The notes under the pieces were generated by a model that worked only from the letters and a program-made list of their open reading frames with translations, did no database searches and was not told the origin of the DNA. The translations under genes were made by a program, and so were the position numbers. Positions 62,936 to 64,000 of a stretch of 64,000 nucleotides of DNA are shown here, one piece after another (position 1 is the stretch's first letter; each line of letters starts with the position of its first letter). Origin of the DNA: Dactylonectria macrodidyma (taxonomy: Eukaryota; Ascomycota; Sordariomycetes; Hypocreales; Nectriaceae); the NCBI GenBank assembly GCA_020744425.1, contig JAGMUV010000008.1:248001-312000 (forward strand), written 5' to 3'.

Positions 62936-64000
62936 ATGGCGTCTACTATCAAGCCAGTTCTTCCCACCTCCTACAAAGCTGCTGTTATTGAAGCACCTGG
63001 CGCTCCTTTGAAAGTCATCGATGTTGCTTTAAAGAAGCCAGGCCCTGGCCAAGTCCTAGTCAAGGTTCTTGCTTGTGGTGTTTGTCACTCCGATGCGGGA
63101 CTTCAGCAAGGCCATTTTGGGCCACACCTTTTCCCGCGCGTCCCAGGCCACGAGATCGTCGGGGACGTTGTTGAAATTGGCGAGGGAGTCAGCCGTGTCG
63201 CGAATGGAGACCGTGTTGGAGGGACTTGGCATGGAGGTATGGCAGATCTATACTTATGATTGAACACCCTCAATTAATTAATATCTTAGGTCACGACCAT
63301 ACTTGTCGCCAATGCCACATGGGGCTCTTCCAAATCTGCGACAATGCCGTTTCTAACGGGATCTCTCAAGACGGTGGTTATGCGGAATTCGTCTTGCTTC
63401 GTTCCGAGGCAGTTGTCAGAGTTCCCAAAGACCTAGATCCCGCTCAAGTTGGTCCTCTGCTCTGCGCCGGCGTCACCGTTTTCAACAGCATCCGTAAGAT
63501 GAAAATTGAACAAGGAAACCTTGTTGCTATCCAGGGCATTGGTGGATTAGGTCATTTGGCAATTCAGTACGCCAACAAAATGGGATACAAGGTTGCGGCT
63601 CTCAGCTCTGGTTCAGAAAAACGAGACCTTGCCTTGAAACTCGGAGCGCACGAGTTTATCGATTCCAGCCAAGTCGATCCTATCAAAGCACTCAAGGAGT
63701 TGGGTGGCGCCGCACTCATTATTGCCACAGCACCCAACCCAAAATCCATTGCTCCTCTCACGGGGGCGCTTGGGGCAGCTGGAAAGCTCTGCGTGCTCGC
63801 GCCGGTGGGCCAGCTTGAGATCAACAGCTTTGATCTGATTTCAAAAGCCGCGTCTGTTCATGGTTGGCCTAGTGGACATGCTTTGGACTGCGAAGACGCA
63901 ATCGATTTCGCGCGGACGCATGGGGTAACGTGTCTTGTCGAGCGTTTCTCTCTCGATAACGCTCAAGAAGCGATGGATACAATGATTCAGAACAAGGTCA
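62936..64000 (+). CDS. Zinc-dependent alcohol dehydrogenase (cut by window end)
   Basis: Exon 1 is 62936-63236 (MASTIKPVLPTSYKAAVIEA), a 53-nt intron follows (63237-63289, GTATGG to TTAG, phase 1), and exon 2 starts at 63290 and runs past the window. Catalytic zinc ligands: Cys50 in ACGVCHSD and His72-Glu73 in PGHEIVGD. The structural zinc site reads HDHTCRQCHMGLFQIC: three Cys are present and the first position is Asp, as in a known subgroup of fungal ADHs. The NAD-binding motif is GIGGLGHLAIQYA. The protein would oxidise primary alcohols or reduce aldehydes with NAD(H). No damage seen; the C-terminal ~60 residues lie outside the window. Confidence 0.9.

Noticed and set aside
1..64000. CRISPR arrays, operons, ribosome binding sites, rRNA
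   Set aside because: Spliced genes and gene families show a fungal nuclear genome; no such bacterial features or rRNA sequence were seen.

Overview
The window is nuclear DNA of a filamentous ascomycete (Pezizomycotina). Genes have short introns of 46-152 nt with GTRWGT-like donors, CTAAC/CTGAC-like branch sites and YAG acceptors. The gene families are fungal: HET, NACHT-WD40 and lipase-ankyrin NLR-like proteins, a UBTD1-like ubiquitin-domain protein, GH64 glucanase, Est1-like protein and CBM21 phosphatase targeting subunit. Much of the repeat fraction has been converted to AT-rich sequence whose stop codons sit where Gln or Trp codons (CAG, CAA, TGG) are expected, the signature of repeat-induced point mutation (RIP). 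The species cannot be named from the sequence alone; Sordariomycetes is a plausible guess.

Layout. 0-4 kb: start of a mitochondrial protein gene (minus strand), a broken conserved gene fragment, and a RIP-killed NACHT-WD40 gene. 4-6 kb: Helitron fragment and AT-rich debris. 6.9-8.1 kb: an intact two-exon conserved fungal gene. 9.6-10.6 kb: decayed unknown gene. 11.7-13.0 kb: mitochondrial carrier with a suspicious splice junction. 13.5-16.1 kb: decayed hAT transposon. 17.4-18.4 kb: heavily RIPed unknown gene. 19.7-21.1 kb: LINE ORF1 fragment and a C6-transcription-factor-like fragment. 21.1-24.0 kb: nearly intact hAT element. 24.8-25.7 kb: intact UBTD1-like gene. 26.0-26.5 kb: MITE-like element. 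27.0-28.3 kb: remnant of a lipase-like/ankyrin NLR. 29.5-30.4 kb: CBM21 gene. 31.4-34.5 kb: chromodomain fragment, then a hAT transposase truncated by a 237-bp MITE. 34.8-37.3 kb: Est1-like pseudogene. 38.5-39.8 kb: intact secreted GH64 glucanase. 40.7-45.2 kb: long intact Ty3/gypsy Gag-Pol ORF lacking its 3' part. 46.5-48.4 kb: ankyrin pseudogene. 49.3-50.5 kb: intact gene with SUMO-type motifs. 51.8-54.0 kb: HET gene with two frameshifts. 54.6-56.7 kb: intact nine-exon secreted metallo-beta-lactamase-fold gene. 56.9-59.9 kb: pogo/Fot fragment and a complete but dead Tc1/mariner element. 60.8-62.1 kb: serine beta-lactamase/transesterase gene. 62.9 kb to the end: zinc alcohol dehydrogenase, cut by the window edge.

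The window reads as an accessory, repeat-dense compartment. Self/non-self recognition type genes (NACHT-WD40, lipase-ankyrin, ankyrin, HET) are all broken. The intact single-copy genes are enzymes or conserved cellular proteins. Transposons of clearly different ages lie next to one another, from RIP-destroyed copies to an open 1499-codon Gag-Pol. The last 9 kb holds three intact enzyme genes: an MBL-fold hydrolase, a serine beta-lactamase-fold transesterase and an ADH. They could act together in detoxification or metabolite tailoring, but that link is inference only.
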